Below, one piece after another: positions 30,134 through 42,914 of a DNA stretch of 64,000 nucleotides. How positions within the stretch are numbered: the stretch's first letter is position 1; each line of letters begins with the position of its first letter. The notes below the pieces were generated by a model, which worked only from the letters and a program-made list of their open reading frames with translations, searched no databases and was not told where the DNA came from. The stretch is from Rhizobium favelukesii (GTDB taxonomy: Bacteria > Pseudomonadota > Alphaproteobacteria > Rhizobiales > Rhizobiaceae), in the NCBI RefSeq assembly GCF_000577275.2, contig NZ_HG916852.1, positions 3,501,001-3,565,000 of the forward strand, written 5' to 3'. The translations under genes were made by a program, and so were the position numbers.

Positions 30134-31074
30134 TGAACAAGTCCGATCTCTTTGAGGATGGTTTCGGTTGCCGAAACGTCCTTGTCGAGCTGCGCCTTGA
30201 AGGCGTCGCCGGCGAGGTAGGTGTTGGCCCAGCCCTTGGTCTTCAGGATTTCCTGCCAGCCGGCGGATTTCGAAAGCTTGTCGAAATCGGCGGTGATTGC
30301 GGCCGTCTGCTCGGCCGAAAGACCGGGCGCTGCGGCAACCATGCGCCAGTTCTCGACAGCCACATCGAGACCCGATTCCTTGAGCGTCGGCGCGTCGACG
30401 CCCTCGATGCGCTTGTCGCTGGAAACGGCCAGAAGCCGGAGCTGCCCAGCCTTCACCTGCGATTCAAATTCGCCGTAGCCGGAAATGCCTGCGGTCACCT
30501 GCCCGCCGAGAATAGCGGCCAGCGCTTCGCCGCCGCCGGAGAAGGCGACATAGTTGATCTTCGTCGGGTCGACGCCGGCAGCCTTGGCGATCAGGCCGAC
30601 AGCGATATGGTCGGTGCCGCCTGCCGAACCGCCGCCCCAGGAAACGGAGCCCGGATCCTGCTTCAGCTTGGCAACGAGATCGGCCATCGTCTTAATGTCG
30701 GATGCGGTCGGAACGACGATCGCCTCATATTCGCCGGTGAGGCGGGCAATCGGCGTGACGTCCTTGAGGGTGACCGGCGACTTGTTGGTCAGGATCGCGC
30801 CGACCATGACGTAGCCGCCGACGATCAGTGCGTTCGGGTTGCCGCTGTTCTGGCCGGTGAACTGGGCGAGACCGATGGTGCCGCCAGCGCCCGGAACGTT
30901 TTGAACCTGCACGTTGCCAGAAATGCCTTCCTTCTGCATAACGGTCTGCAGCGAACGAGCCGTCTGGTCCCAACCGCCGCCGGGAGCGGCCGGCGCCATG
31001 ATGGTGTAGTCGGCGGCATAGGCCGGCAGCGCGACCGCGGCTGCGAAAATGGTTGCAAGAAGAGTATGCTTCAC
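30130..31074 (-). CDS. tctC: tripartite tricarboxylate transporter substrate-binding protein (Bug family)
   Basis: Periplasmic binding protein of 314 residues with a signal peptide (residues 1-20, ending AYA). The Bug-family fold is shown by APAAPGGGWDQTARSLQ, the ligand-carboxylate loop region VPGAGGTIGLAQF, and SVSWGGGSAGGTDHIA. It delivers a carboxylated ligand to TctAB. The start is a GTG seven bases after GGAGGG; the frame upstream lacks a ribosome site. It heads the operon. The region before it contains an inverted repeat that could bind TctD. Confidence 0.92.
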   Translation of the reverse strand: MKHTLLATIFAAAVALPAYAADYTIMAPAAPGGGWDQTARSLQTVMQKEGISGNVQVQNVPGAGGTIGLAQFTGQNSGNPNALIVGGYVMVGAILTNKSPVTLKDVTPIARLTGEYEAIVVPTASDIKTMADLVAKLKQDPGSVSWGGGSAGGTDHIAVGLIAKAAGVDPTKINYVAFSGGGEALAAILGGQVTAGISGYGEFESQVKAGQLRLLAVSSDKRIEGVDAPTLKESGLDVAVENWRMVAAAPGLSAEQTAAITADFDKLSKSAGWQEILKTKGWANTYLAGDAFKAQLDKDVSATETILKEIGLVQ

Positions 31075-31242
31075 GAGTGTGCCCTCCGTGGGCGCGGCTG
31101 AGAAACCGCGCATTGTTCTCGATGGAATCGGGAAGGACACTGCAGACGGACGTAGGGTCCGTTATGGCTGGCAAGCTCCTCCCGAAACTTCATCTCTCCG
31201 CCTCCACGGAGCTGAAGTTCTGCAAAGCGGACCACAACAAGC

Positions 31243-31258
31243 TGTCATTTAGCTGACA
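31243..31258. promoter_or_regulatory. candidate TctD operator (inverted repeat) upstream of tctCBA
   Basis: TGTCA and TGACA face each other across six bases. The flanks also make an imperfect direct repeat (AGCTGTCA, AGCTGACA) with an 11-base period, the typical spacing for OmpR-type response regulators. It lies about 170 bases upstream of the tctC start. Confidence 0.35.
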
Positions 31259-31341
31259 TCGGCTAAGTATCCACCCCATAGTGACACTTTTTTGCCGTAA
31301 TTGGCACTGGCCGGGGGACATCGCAGAATTTCGACCTCGAT

Positions 31342-31366
31342 GGAACTTGTCCGCCGCCCGGGCGTT
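31342..31366 (+). promoter_or_regulatory. EcfG general-stress promoter
   Basis: GGAAC is followed after exactly 16 bases by CGTT, an exact match to the alphaproteobacterial EcfG consensus (GGAAC-N16/17-CGTT). It lies 25 bases before the ATG of the small protein gene, so the transcript would have a short leader carrying the AGGAGG site. Confidence 0.7.
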
Positions 31367-31390
31367 AAGGACGGCTAGGAGGATTGGGCC

Positions 31391-31579
31391 ATGAGTTCTC
31401 ACATCGATACCAAGCAAATCGAACATGAGGGCTTACGACAGGTGTGGAGCGTGCGCGACTTCGCGCGCCGTCACCGGTTGGACAAGGAAGAGGAGAAGCG
31501 TCTCCTCGCGCTTTTCGGATCCTTCGCGACCAAGCAGGAATTGCTGGCTAACGCCCAGCGGCCCTGCCTGTTCCGGTAG
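31391..31579 (+). CDS. small stress-regulated hypothetical protein
   Basis: A 62-residue soluble protein, mostly helical by look and charged in the middle (FARRHRLDKEEEKRLLALFG). I know similar short proteins from rhizobia without a function. The start is well supported: AGGAGG lies eight to nine bases upstream. An exact EcfG promoter just ahead predicts induction with the PhyR-NepR-EcfG general stress response. The LFGSFATKQELLANA end resembles a helix-turn-helix-like pattern, but the protein is too short to call a regulator. Confidence 0.75.
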   Translation: MSSHIDTKQIEHEGLRQVWSVRDFARRHRLDKEEEKRLLALFGSFATKQELLANAQRPCLFR

Positions 31580-31599
31580 CTCATTCCGCGACGAACTCC

Positions 31600-32667
31600 C
31601 TATTGCGTGCGCAGCACTTCGTTCCAGTGCGCGATCAGTCTCGCGCGCTTGACCTGATCCAGATAGACCATCAATCCCGGGCTGACAGGCACGGGCCGCA
31701 ACTGCGCACCCAGAAGCTCCTGCATCGTGTTGGCCGTATTTTCGCCGGCAACTTCGGGGCTGACGGCGGGAATCTGCAGCTCGCGCGCCATGATCGTCTG
31801 CCCCTCCTTGGACATGAAGAAGGTGAGGTAACGTCGCCCGAGTTCCGGGTCGGCCGCCGCCTGCGGCACGAGGCCGATGCGCGACATGACCACCGTATAG
31901 TCCTTCGGCAGCACGATCCCGACATCGGGATGGCGCCTCGCCCAATCGGCGGCGTAGGAGCCGAGGATGTTGTAGCCGAGCACAAAGCGTCCGTCGGAAA
32001 CACGCTCCAGAATGGCAGAGCTCGTGGAATAGAGCTTGACGCCGGCCGCCCCCATGGCGCCGACGACCGACCAGATATCGCCGAACTGCTCCTGGTCGCG
32101 CGCCATGAACAGGAAACCGACGCCGGAGCGCTCGATGTCATAGGTTCCGATCCGGCCGTGGATAATATCGCCTTTGCGCTTGAGGTAATCGACGAATTCG
32201 GCCCGCGAACTCGGGGGCGGCTCACTGGTGAAGCTCGGCTTGTGGTAAACGAAGACCGCCGGCTCGAAAGTCAGCGCGTAGGCGGTATTGCGCCAGTTGG
32301 CCCATTTCGGCCAGCGAGCGCTCATCGGCAGGTTGCTCACCTGCGCGTAGCCGTCGTTGGAAAGCTTCACCTGCAGGTCCATTGCCGACGAGAAGGCGAA
32401 ATCGGCCGTCTGCTTGCCGGCATCCGTCTCGCGCACGATGCGATCGTAGATTTCGCCGGTCAGCATGTCCTCATACTTGACCGCCACATCGGGGTTGGCC
32501 GCCTGAAACCCGTGGATCATCGGCTGCGCCAAGGGCTCGTCAAGCGAGGAATAAACGACCAGCGTCGGAGCCTGCGCATTGCCGGAACGCGCGGGATAGA
32601 ACACCTCGTCCGCAGTCGCCAGACCGGGACAGAGCAGCAGGCATGCAAGTAAATATAGTCTCCTCAT
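31600..32667 (-). CDS. orphan ABC-type periplasmic substrate-binding protein
   Basis: A 355-residue exported binding protein of the type II periplasmic fold, similar to iron(III)- or polyamine-type ABC solute-binding proteins. It has a signal peptide ending near ATA (residue 20), the TLVVYSSLDEPLAQPMIHGF start of the first lobe, and a conserved YNILGSYA hinge region. No permease or ATPase gene is nearby. It sits just downstream of a MerR-like regulator on the same strand and opposite the tctDE two-component genes. Such solitary binding proteins often work as periplasmic sensors for the neighbouring kinase; that is an inference. The SD-like AGGGGG lies immediately before the ATG, closer than usual. 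Confidence 0.75.
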   Translation of the reverse strand: MRRLYLLACLLLCPGLATADEVFYPARSGNAQAPTLVVYSSLDEPLAQPMIHGFQAANPDVAVKYEDMLTGEIYDRIVRETDAGKQTADFAFSSAMDLQVKLSNDGYAQVSNLPMSARWPKWANWRNTAYALTFEPAVFVYHKPSFTSEPPPSSRAEFVDYLKRKGDIIHGRIGTYDIERSGVGFLFMARDQEQFGDIWSVVGAMGAAGVKLYSTSSAILERVSDGRFVLGYNILGSYAADWARRHPDVGIVLPKDYTVVMSRIGLVPQAAADPELGRRYLTFFMSKEGQTIMARELQIPAVSPEVAGENTANTMQELLGAQLRPVPVSPGLMVYLDQVKRARLIAHWNEVLRTQ

Positions 32668-32716
32668 CCCCCTAAGATGCATGAGGGTGGAGGGCGACAC
32701 AAGGCACCGAAGCGAT

Positions 32717-33802
32717 CTAGGGCAGCGGGCGGATCCACGCGCCGCTGAACCGTCCATCCTCGGCGAGAGTGAAGCGCCATTCCATCAGTTCGTTTTCGAA
32801 GACCACCTCGTAGACGTCCCATCCTTCCGGCGATACACCCTTGAAAACATGGCCTTTCACGGGACCCGCCTTTTCGAGATCGGCCTTGATCTTCTGCGCC
32901 TGCTCGCGCGTCGCGGCGGCGAGCGGCTCGGTCATCCGGCCGAGATCGTATTCGCCGCGTGCAGCCTCGTCGATGAGGCTAAGCAACCGGGCCTCGCTGC
33001 CGGCGACCGGTCGCTTGTCCCTGATCCTACTTTCAAGTTCAGCGGCGATCTCCTGCGCCAGACCCTCGTCGATGCGCCGTGCTATCTGCTCGTAGCCGTT
33101 CTGGTGGAGTATGAGGCCTTCCGCTGGAGCCCCATTCTCGTGGGCGAAGCTTAGCTGCGCCGGCACGACTCGATAGAAAAAGACATCCTCCTTTTCAGGA
33201 TAGATATCCAACCGGTCCTGACCGGTGAGCTGAGCCGCCAGCCCTCCCTCACACATTGAGATCGTCATGACGCCGCCGTTCGGAAAGCGGTAGGCGCCGA
33301 CGCAGCGGCTGTAAAGGGCCGGATCGATCGACACTTCGGTGCGCGGGCGGGCCTGCTCGTAGCGCCGCCATGCCACGGCATCAGCGGTATCGTCGCTCAT
33401 GTCTGTTTCCCTTGCTATCTTGATGAGGTCGTGAATGGCGATCGGCTCGCCGCCTGCAATGCGCTGCCGCGATGCCCGAATGAGGGCGAGCCCCTCCTCG
33501 GCCCTCTCGCGCAAAGCGACGAGGGCGGCCTGCTGCATGGCGAGCGTCCGGTCGAGATCGATCGCACGTCCCGCCAGCAATTGGGTGATGTGGGCGAGAC
33601 TTAGCCCCATGCGCTTCAGCGCCAGGATTTCATGCAACCGCGCTATGTCAGAAAGACCGTATAACCGCCAGTTCTTGCCGGTCCGGCGCGGGTTGATCAA
33701 ACCGCGCGCCTCATAGAGCCGCAGCGCCCGCACCGTAAGACCCATCCGCTCGGCGCATTGGGCAGCCGTCAGCCAGAGATTTTCGTTGATTCGTCCGGTC
33801 AT
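32717..33802 (-). CDS. MerR-family regulator with a C-terminal DUF3471-like domain
   Basis: A 361-residue protein, much longer than a typical MerR protein of 120-150 residues. Residues 10-78 are a MerR winged helix (LTVRALRLYEARGLINPRR, then NWRLYGLSDIARL). A coiled-coil dimerisation helix follows to about 125. From about residue 160 (DPALYSRCVGAYRFPNGGVM) the sequence resembles DUF3471, a beta-rich domain usually attached to serine beta-lactamase-like proteins, followed by a helical tail. The extra domain probably senses a small ligand. It is divergent from tctD and 49 bases upstream of the binding-protein gene, which it may control. Confidence 0.75.
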   Translation of the reverse strand: MTGRINENLWLTAAQCAERMGLTVRALRLYEARGLINPRRTGKNWRLYGLSDIARLHEILALKRMGLSLAHITQLLAGRAIDLDRTLAMQQAALVALRERAEEGLALIRASRQRIAGGEPIAIHDLIKIARETDMSDDTADAVAWRRYEQARPRTEVSIDPALYSRCVGAYRFPNGGVMTISMCEGGLAAQLTGQDRLDIYPEKEDVFFYRVVPAQLSFAHENGAPAEGLILHQNGYEQIARRIDEGLAQEIAAELESRIRDKRPVAGSEARLLSLIDEAARGEYDLGRMTEPLAAATREQAQKIKADLEKAGPVKGHVFKGVSPEGWDVYEVVFENELMEWRFTLAEDGRFSGAWIRPLP

Positions 33803-33939
33803 CGCACCTCCATTGCCCCCTTATAGGCTATGACCCAAGGGGCGGCTCAAGCACGTTTTTCCTCCATCACTAGACGCGCCCGTCCTCGTGACATCGGCCG
33901 CACCAGCCTGTATCCTCTTCAAAAACCAAGGGAACATCC

Positions 33940-34617
33940 GTGCGCATTCTACTGGTGGAGGACAATATCGCGCTGGCCGACGGGCTTTCGGCCATCCTGC
34001 GCGGCACCGGTCATGCCGTCGATGTCGTGCATGACGGCGCCTCTGCCAATGCCGTGACGGCAGCCGAGAACTTCGATCTCGTCGTGCTCGACCTGAACCT
34101 GCCGGAGATGGACGGCCTCGATGTTCTGCGCGCCATGCGCGCCCGGCAGAACAAGTCGGCGGTCCTCATCCTGACGGCGCGCGGCGCGCCAGAAGAGCGC
34201 GTCAAGGGTCTCGATCTCGGCGCCGACGACTACCTCATCAAGCCCTTCGATGTTTCGGAATTCGAAGCGCGCGTGCGGGTTCTGCTACGCCGGCAGGCCG
34301 GTCTGCATTCGGCGACGGTCAGCTTCGGCGGCGTGTCGCTTGATCTCAACTCCCGCGCCTTCTCCGCCGGCTCGACGCCATTGGACATTCCCGCCCGCGA
34401 GCTCGGCCTTCTCGAGATCCTCTTCATGCGCGCCGGCAAGGTCGTCGCCAAGGAAGCGATCATTCAGTCGCTGACCGCTTTCGACGACGACATTTCCGCC
34501 AATGCCATCGAGCAGTATGTCAGCCGTCTGAGGAAGCGCCTGTCGCCCTACGGCCTCACGGTGAAGACCGCGCGTGGCATCGGCTACTATCTCGACAAGC
34601 TGCCCGAGGCCTCATGA
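33940..34617 (+). CDS. tctD: OmpR-family response regulator, TctD-like
   Basis: A 225-residue response regulator with a receiver domain (acidic pair E7/D8, phosphoacceptor D51 in VLDLNLPEMDG, lysine in LIKPFD) and an OmpR winged-helix DNA-binding domain from about residue 125. It resembles TctD/QseB regulators. Its stop overlaps the start of the kinase gene (ATGA), so the pair is co-translated. The tctCBA transporter operon 2.9 kb away is the natural target from known Salmonella and Bordetella systems; direct control here is inferred. The start gives MRILLVEDN, the usual beginning. Confidence 0.88.
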   Translation: MRILLVEDNIALADGLSAILRGTGHAVDVVHDGASANAVTAAENFDLVVLDLNLPEMDGLDVLRAMRARQNKSAVLILTARGAPEERVKGLDLGADDYLIKPFDVSEFEARVRVLLRRQAGLHSATVSFGGVSLDLNSRAFSAGSTPLDIPARELGLLEILFMRAGKVVAKEAIIQSLTAFDDDISANAIEQYVSRLRKRLSPYGLTVKTARGIGYYLDKLPEAS

Positions 34618-35996
34618 CAACGGTCTATTCGCTCCGACGAAGGCTCTTGTTCTGGCTGCTGATCTCGACCGCCATCATCGGCATGGTCGCGCTGGTCGAC
34701 ACCTACCGCGAAGCCGTGCAGACCTCCAACATCGTATCGGATCGCGTGCTGGCCGGTTCCGCGCTTGCCATTGCAGAACGCGTCGTCGTTGCGGAAGACG
34801 GCACGCTCGAGGTCGATATCCCCTATGTGGCGCTGGAGATGTTGACCTCGGCCGCGCAGGACCGCGTCTTCTACCGCGTCGACGGCCCGCCCGGGAAATT
34901 CATCACCGGCTATCAGGCGCTTCCCGTCCTTGCCGAAACCGTGGGCGACAATGCTGCCTTCGCTGACGACACATTCCGCGGCGAGCCGATCCGCGTCGCA
35001 ACGCTCAAGCGTTCGGCCTCGACAGGCATCCGCTCGGTGCCCTTCGCCGTTACCGTTGCCGAAACCACGATTGCCCGCCGCCAGCTTGCCCGCGCCATCC
35101 TCTTCCGCTCCGCGCTCCGCCTCTCGTTGATGATCGCAGGAGCCGCCGTCATCGTCTGGATCTCCGTCACCGTCGCGCTGCGCCCGCTCTACAAGCTGCG
35201 CGACGCGATCGGTGAGCGCAGTCCCGACGACCTCCACCCGATCGAACAGTCGGTACCGAGTGAGGTGCAGCCGCTGGTCGACACGGTAAACGGTTTCATG
35301 GTGCGTCTGGAGTCGGCGCTCGATGCGCTTCGCAACTTCACCGGCAACGCCAGCCACCAGCTGCGCACCCCGCTTGCGATCATCCGCACGCAGCTCGCGC
35401 TATCGGCCCGTGCCGGCACCTTGGCCGAAGCGCAAGGCTCCGCCCTGAAAGGCGACCAGGCCGTCGCCCACGCCGAGCGCATCCTCGCCCAATTGTTGCT
35501 GATGGCAAAGATCGATGCGGCGACGGCCAAGGAGGCGCTGACGGTCTCCTCCATCGACCTGACGGCCATCGCGCAGGAGATCACCGGCGAGCTCATCCCG
35601 GCCGCCGCTGAGGCAGGCATCGATCTCGGATTCGACGGTGACCGCCCTGCGTTCGTCCGCGCCGAGCCGCTTCTGATCGGCGAACTGCTGCGCAACCTCG
35701 CCGGAAACGCCATCGCCTATGCCGGCAAGGGCGCAGAGGTGACGGTTCGGATATCGGAGACGGATGATACTGTCCGCCTCGACGTCGAAGACAACGGACC
35801 AGGCATCCCGTCCGACAAGCTGGCCGCCGTCCGCCAGCGCTTTTCGCGTGGCAGCGATTCGGGTGCGCCGGGCGCCGGGCTCGGCCTGCCGATCGTCGAG
35901 GAGATTGCCGGCCTCTTCAATGCGGCGCTGGCGCTGGAGCCTGGCGCGAACCGCAAGGGCCTCAAAGTCTCCGTGACCTTTGCGAAGGCTGCCTAA
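34614..35996 (+). CDS. tctE: sensor histidine kinase, TctE-like
   Basis: A 460-residue inner-membrane kinase. Two transmembrane helices (about residues 11-30 and 164-186) flank a periplasmic sensor of the two-component-kinase N-terminal (2CSK_N) type. The cytoplasmic part has the dimerisation helix with phosphohistidine H248 (NASHQLRTPLAI) and a HATPase domain with N-box LLRNLAGNAIAYA, G1 DNGPGIP and G2 GAGLGLPIVEE. All catalytic motifs are present. It is expected to sense tricarboxylates, directly or with a periplasmic binding protein, and to phosphorylate TctD. Confidence 0.88.
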   Translation: MTTVYSLRRRLLFWLLISTAIIGMVALVDTYREAVQTSNIVSDRVLAGSALAIAERVVVAEDGTLEVDIPYVALEMLTSAAQDRVFYRVDGPPGKFITGYQALPVLAETVGDNAAFADDTFRGEPIRVATLKRSASTGIRSVPFAVTVAETTIARRQLARAILFRSALRLSLMIAGAAVIVWISVTVALRPLYKLRDAIGERSPDDLHPIEQSVPSEVQPLVDTVNGFMVRLESALDALRNFTGNASHQLRTPLAIIRTQLALSARAGTLAEAQGSALKGDQAVAHAERILAQLLLMAKIDAATAKEALTVSSIDLTAIAQEITGELIPAAAEAGIDLGFDGDRPAFVRAEPLLIGELLRNLAGNAIAYAGKGAEVTVRISETDDTVRLDVEDNGPGIPSDKLAAVRQRFSRGSDSGAPGAGLGLPIVEEIAGLFNAALALEPGANRKGLKVSVTFAKAA

Positions 35997-36107
35997 AGGC
36001 TTAGCCGGCTCGGCCTTACCTTCTTGCATTCTTTCGCTGCATTGCACACACTGACGTCCGGGAACAGGAAATGCCGCACGAAGATGTGGCGCCAGATAAG
36101 GCAAGAT

Positions 36108-39428
<3,321 letters not shown>

Positions 39429-39441
39429 ACGTTAGGGTGAA

Positions 39442-41859
39442 ATGGGCAAAAAACCGACGGCAGAACTGAGGGAAGAGCCACGGGAGCGCACCGGCAACGA
39501 TGCGGTACTCGGCTATGCTCCCCTGCCTGGCGTCGCCGACGAAATGGTCGACACCAACGGCGCGATCCGCCCGGTCTGGCAGCGCTTCTTCGCGCATCTC
39601 AGCAGCATGCCCGATAAGGATCTGACCGAGCGCTTCACCCGCGCCGATCGTTATCTGCGCGATGCCGGCGTTTTCTATCGCGCCTATGGCAGCACTGGCA
39701 GCGCCGAGCGTTCCTGGCCGCTTTCGCATGTGCCTGTCTTGATCGATGCGCGCGAATGGGAGGTGGTCGCGGCTGGCCTGGTGCAGCGCGCCGACCTGCT
39801 GGAGGCGATCGTGGCCGACATCTACGGCCAGAACCGGCTCGTCGCGCAAGGCGTGCTGCCACCCGCGCTGATTGCCGCCAATCCGGAGTATCAGCGTCCG
39901 CTCGTCGGCGTCACCCCGGCTGGCGGCCACTACCTGCATTTTTGCGCTTTCGAGATCGGCCGCGGGCCCGACGGCAATTGGTGGGTGCTGGCCGACCGCA
40001 CCCAGGCGCCATCAGGCGCCGGTTTTGCGCTCGAAAACCGCGTCGCGACAACCCGCGCTTTCTCCGACATTTACGCCGAAACGCCGGTGCATCGGCTGGC
40101 CTCTTTCTTCGGCGCATTCCGCGATTCGCTGCAAGGCATGAAGCACAGCGGCGACGACCGCATCGCCGTGCTGACGCCAGGTCCCGCCAACGAAACCTAT
40201 TACGAACACGCCTATATCGCTCGCTATCTCGGCTTCATGCTGCTCGAAGGCGAGGACCTGACCGTCGTCAACGGCAAGGTCATGGTCCGCACCGTTTCCG
40301 GCTTGAAGCCGATCACCGTGCTCTGGCGCCGCCTCGATTCAGCCTATGCCGACCCGCTGGAACTGAACCAGAACTCGCATATCGGCACGCCCGGCCTCGT
40401 CGAGGCCCTCCGGGCGGAAAGCGTGACGATCGTCAACGCGCTCGGCAGCGGCATCATCGAAACACGCGCGCTGCTTGCCTTCATGCCGACGATCTGTCGC
40501 CGGCTGTTCGGCGAAGAACTGAAGCTCCCGTCGATCGCGACCTGGTGGTGCGGTCAGAAGGATGAGCGCGGGCATGTGGCTGAGAACATCGAGAAGATGG
40601 TGATCGGCCCGGCCTATTCGCGCGCACCCTTCTTCGACGACAGCGGCGAATCCGTGCTCGGCTCGACCTTGCGTGCCGCCGCCAAGGACTCGATCGGCGA
40701 TTGGCTGGATTCCGACGGCGCAAAACTCGTCGGCCAAGAAGTCGTGACGCTGTCGACGACGCCGGCCTGGATTGACGGCAAGCTCACGCCGCGGCCGATG
40801 TCCTTGCGCGTCTTTGCCGCCCGCACGGCCAATGGCTGGCAGATCATGCCGGGCGGCTTTGCCCGCATCGGCGGCAGCGATGACGTTTCGGCCATCGCCA
40901 TGCAATCGGGCGGTGCGGCCGCCGACGTATGGATCGTCAGCGACAAGCCGGTGGAACGCCACACGTTGCTGCCGGCGGAAGGCAGCTTTACCCGCAACAT
41001 GCCGGGCAGCCTGCCGAGCCGCGCGGCCGACAACCTCTTCTGGCTTGGCCGCTACATCGAACGCGCGGAAGGCGCGCTGCGCATCCTGCGCGCCTGGCAC
41101 GCCCGCTTTGCCGAGGCCGCCGACCCGGGCCAGCCGTTGCTGGCCGACGTGACGGCCTATCTGGCCGCCGTCGACATCGACACCGAAGATGCGGTGCCAA
41201 ACACACTGCTGCGCAACATCGACAGCGCCGTCTATTCCGCCAGCAACATCCGCGACCGCTTCTCGCCGGACGGCTGGTTGGCGCTGACCGATCTCGCCAA
41301 GACCGCGCGCCGCTTCCACGACACGATCTCGCCCGGCGACGATGCCAGCCATGCCATGACGATCCTGCTGCGCAAACTCGCGGGCTTCGCCGGTCTGGTG
41401 CACGAGAACATGTATCGCTTCACCGGCTGGCGCTTCCTCTCGCTCGGTCGCCATATCGAGCGCGGCCTGCACATGACGCGTCTGCTCGGCCACATGTCGG
41501 GTACGGACGCCCCGGACGGCGCGCTCGACATGCTGCTCGAAATCGGCGACAGCGTGATGACCCATCGCCGTCGCTACAACGTCAACACCGCCCGCCTGAC
41601 CGTGACCGATCTTCTGGCGCTCGATCCGCTCAACCCGCGCTCGATTCTCTTCCAGATGAATGAGATCCACCGTGAGGTCGAACAACTGCCGAATGCGCTC
41701 GTCAACGGCCAGATGTCGCCGTTCTACCGCGAAGCGATGCGGCTGCACTCCGGCCTTGCGGTGATGACGCCGGAGACGATGAGCGTCGACGACTATCGTC
41801 GCCTCGAACGCGAGCTGGAACTGCTGTCCGACCTTCTTGCCCGCACATATCTTGGGTGA
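39442..41859 (+). CDS. circularly permuted ATP-grasp ligase fused to an alpha-E domain
   Basis: An 805-residue fusion. Residues from about 60 to 490 are a circularly permuted type 2 ATP-grasp (COG2308) expected to form amide bonds using ATP. The ADRTQAPSGAGFALENR and VLTPGPANETYYEHAYIARYLG blocks, and the metal-binding NALGSGIIETRALLAFMP stretch, are visible. From about 515 to the end is an alpha-E helical domain (COG2307, the LPSRAADNLFWLGRYIERAEG start) of unknown activity that accompanies these ligases. In many genomes the two are separate genes, so the fusion supports a direct physical partnership. It lies 13 bases after the transglutaminase-DUF2126 gene and overlaps the next, a clear operon. 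Confidence 0.87.
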   Translation: MGKKPTAELREEPRERTGNDAVLGYAPLPGVADEMVDTNGAIRPVWQRFFAHLSSMPDKDLTERFTRADRYLRDAGVFYRAYGSTGSAERSWPLSHVPVLIDAREWEVVAAGLVQRADLLEAIVADIYGQNRLVAQGVLPPALIAANPEYQRPLVGVTPAGGHYLHFCAFEIGRGPDGNWWVLADRTQAPSGAGFALENRVATTRAFSDIYAETPVHRLASFFGAFRDSLQGMKHSGDDRIAVLTPGPANETYYEHAYIARYLGFMLLEGEDLTVVNGKVMVRTVSGLKPITVLWRRLDSAYADPLELNQNSHIGTPGLVEALRAESVTIVNALGSGIIETRALLAFMPTICRRLFGEELKLPSIATWWCGQKDERGHVAENIEKMVIGPAYSRAPFFDDSGESVLGSTLRAAAKDSIGDWLDSDGAKLVGQEVVTLSTTPAWIDGKLTPRPMSLRVFAARTANGWQIMPGGFARIGGSDDVSAIAMQSGGAAADVWIVSDKPVERHTLLPAEGSFTRNMPGSLPSRAADNLFWLGRYIERAEGALRILRAWHARFAEAADPGQPLLADVTAYLAAVDIDTEDAVPNTLLRNIDSAVYSASNIRDRFSPDGWLALTDLAKTARRFHDTISPGDDASHAMTILLRKLAGFAGLVHENMYRFTGWRFLSLGRHIERGLHMTRLLGHMSGTDAPDGALDMLLEIGDSVMTHRRRYNVNTARLTVTDLLALDPLNPRSILFQMNEIHREVEQLPNALVNGQMSPFYREAMRLHSGLAVMTPETMSVDDYRRLERELELLSDLLARTYLG

Positions 41860-41864
41860 CGCGC

Positions 41865-42743
41865 ATGCTCTACGACCTCTCGCTGCACATGGGCTACATC
41901 TACGACACGCCGGCCTCCGGCGCGCGCCACATCATGCGGCTGATGCCATTGTCGCTGCCGAACGGCCAACGGCTGATTGCCGGCTCGATCAAGGTCTTGC
42001 CGACGCCCGACGAGCAGGCGCACTTCATCGATTTCTTCGAACATCCGGCAACCTCCTTCATGCTGCGAGCGCCGCATGAGAAGCTGGACATTCGGATGCA
42101 GGCCCGCGTCCAGGTGGAGAGCCATTCGATCGCGGCGGATTTCTCCCCCGTGCTGGCGAAGCTTCCGGACGAGGTCGCGGGTGTCTGGTCGCTGAAGCCT
42201 GACGCTCCGCACCACTTTCTCGGCAATAGTCCCCGCCTGCTGGAAACGCGCGCGATCTCGGAATATGCGAGAGCCTGCGCCGAACCGTCATTGACCGTGC
42301 TGCAGATCGCGACTGCACTCTGCGCCAAAATCCATCAGGATTTCACCTACGACGCCGATGCGACGACTGTGGACACCACCCCGCTCGAAGCCTTCCAGTT
42401 GAGGAGCGGCGTCTGCCAGGACTTCGTCCATGTCATGATCCTTGCGCTGCGCAGCCTCGGCATTCCGGCAGGCTATGTCTCCGGCTTCCTGCGCACCATT
42501 CCACCGCCCGGCAAGGAACGGCTGGAGGGTGCCGACGCCATGCACGCCTGGGTCAGGGTCTGGTGCGGCGAAACGATCGGCTGGGTCGAACTCGATCCGA
42601 CAAACAATATCCCGGCCGGCACGGACCATATCGTCGTTGCCTATGGCCGCGACTACGCCGACGTCGCACCAGTCATCGGCGTACTGAAAAGCTACGGCGG
42701 CCAACGCGCCGTCCAGGCGGTGGATGTCATCCCGCTGGGATGA
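41865..42743 (+). CDS. stand-alone transglutaminase-like cysteine protease/amidase
   Basis: A 292-residue protein with the bacterial transglutaminase N-terminal beta domain (about 1-150) and catalytic core. The triad is C184 (RSGVCQDFVHV), H227 (DAMHAWVRVW) and D244 (VELDPTN). It is the third gene of the amidoligase operon. A GTG start at 41856 would overlap the stop of the ATP-grasp gene (GTGA); the ATG at 41865 is nine bases further. The protein probably hydrolyses or transfers an amide made by the ligase. The physiological target is not known for any member to my knowledge. Confidence 0.85.
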   Translation: MLYDLSLHMGYIYDTPASGARHIMRLMPLSLPNGQRLIAGSIKVLPTPDEQAHFIDFFEHPATSFMLRAPHEKLDIRMQARVQVESHSIAADFSPVLAKLPDEVAGVWSLKPDAPHHFLGNSPRLLETRAISEYARACAEPSLTVLQIATALCAKIHQDFTYDADATTVDTTPLEAFQLRSGVCQDFVHVMILALRSLGIPAGYVSGFLRTIPPPGKERLEGADAMHAWVRVWCGETIGWVELDPTNNIPAGTDHIVVAYGRDYADVAPVIGVLKSYGGQRAVQAVDVIPLG

Positions 42744-42914
42744 TTGACCCGGTAGGCGTATTGGCGCAGCACGTCCCTCAGGGAAGGCGTTTTCACCGAG
42801 GCTGCGCACAAGAAAGTGACATTCCGTTAGAATCTTAACGACTTGATAAAGGTGAACTCAAGAATTGAGGCGCATGAGTTAAGCATTATTGGGGCACTAA
42901 CTCAGGTGAACATG

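Larger units (their letters stand above)
31075..31390. other. regulatory region between tctC and the EcfG-controlled small gene
   Basis: No gene is seen in these 316 bases. It holds the tctC promoter region with a candidate operator, and the EcfG promoter of the next gene (separate entries). Confidence 0.6.
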
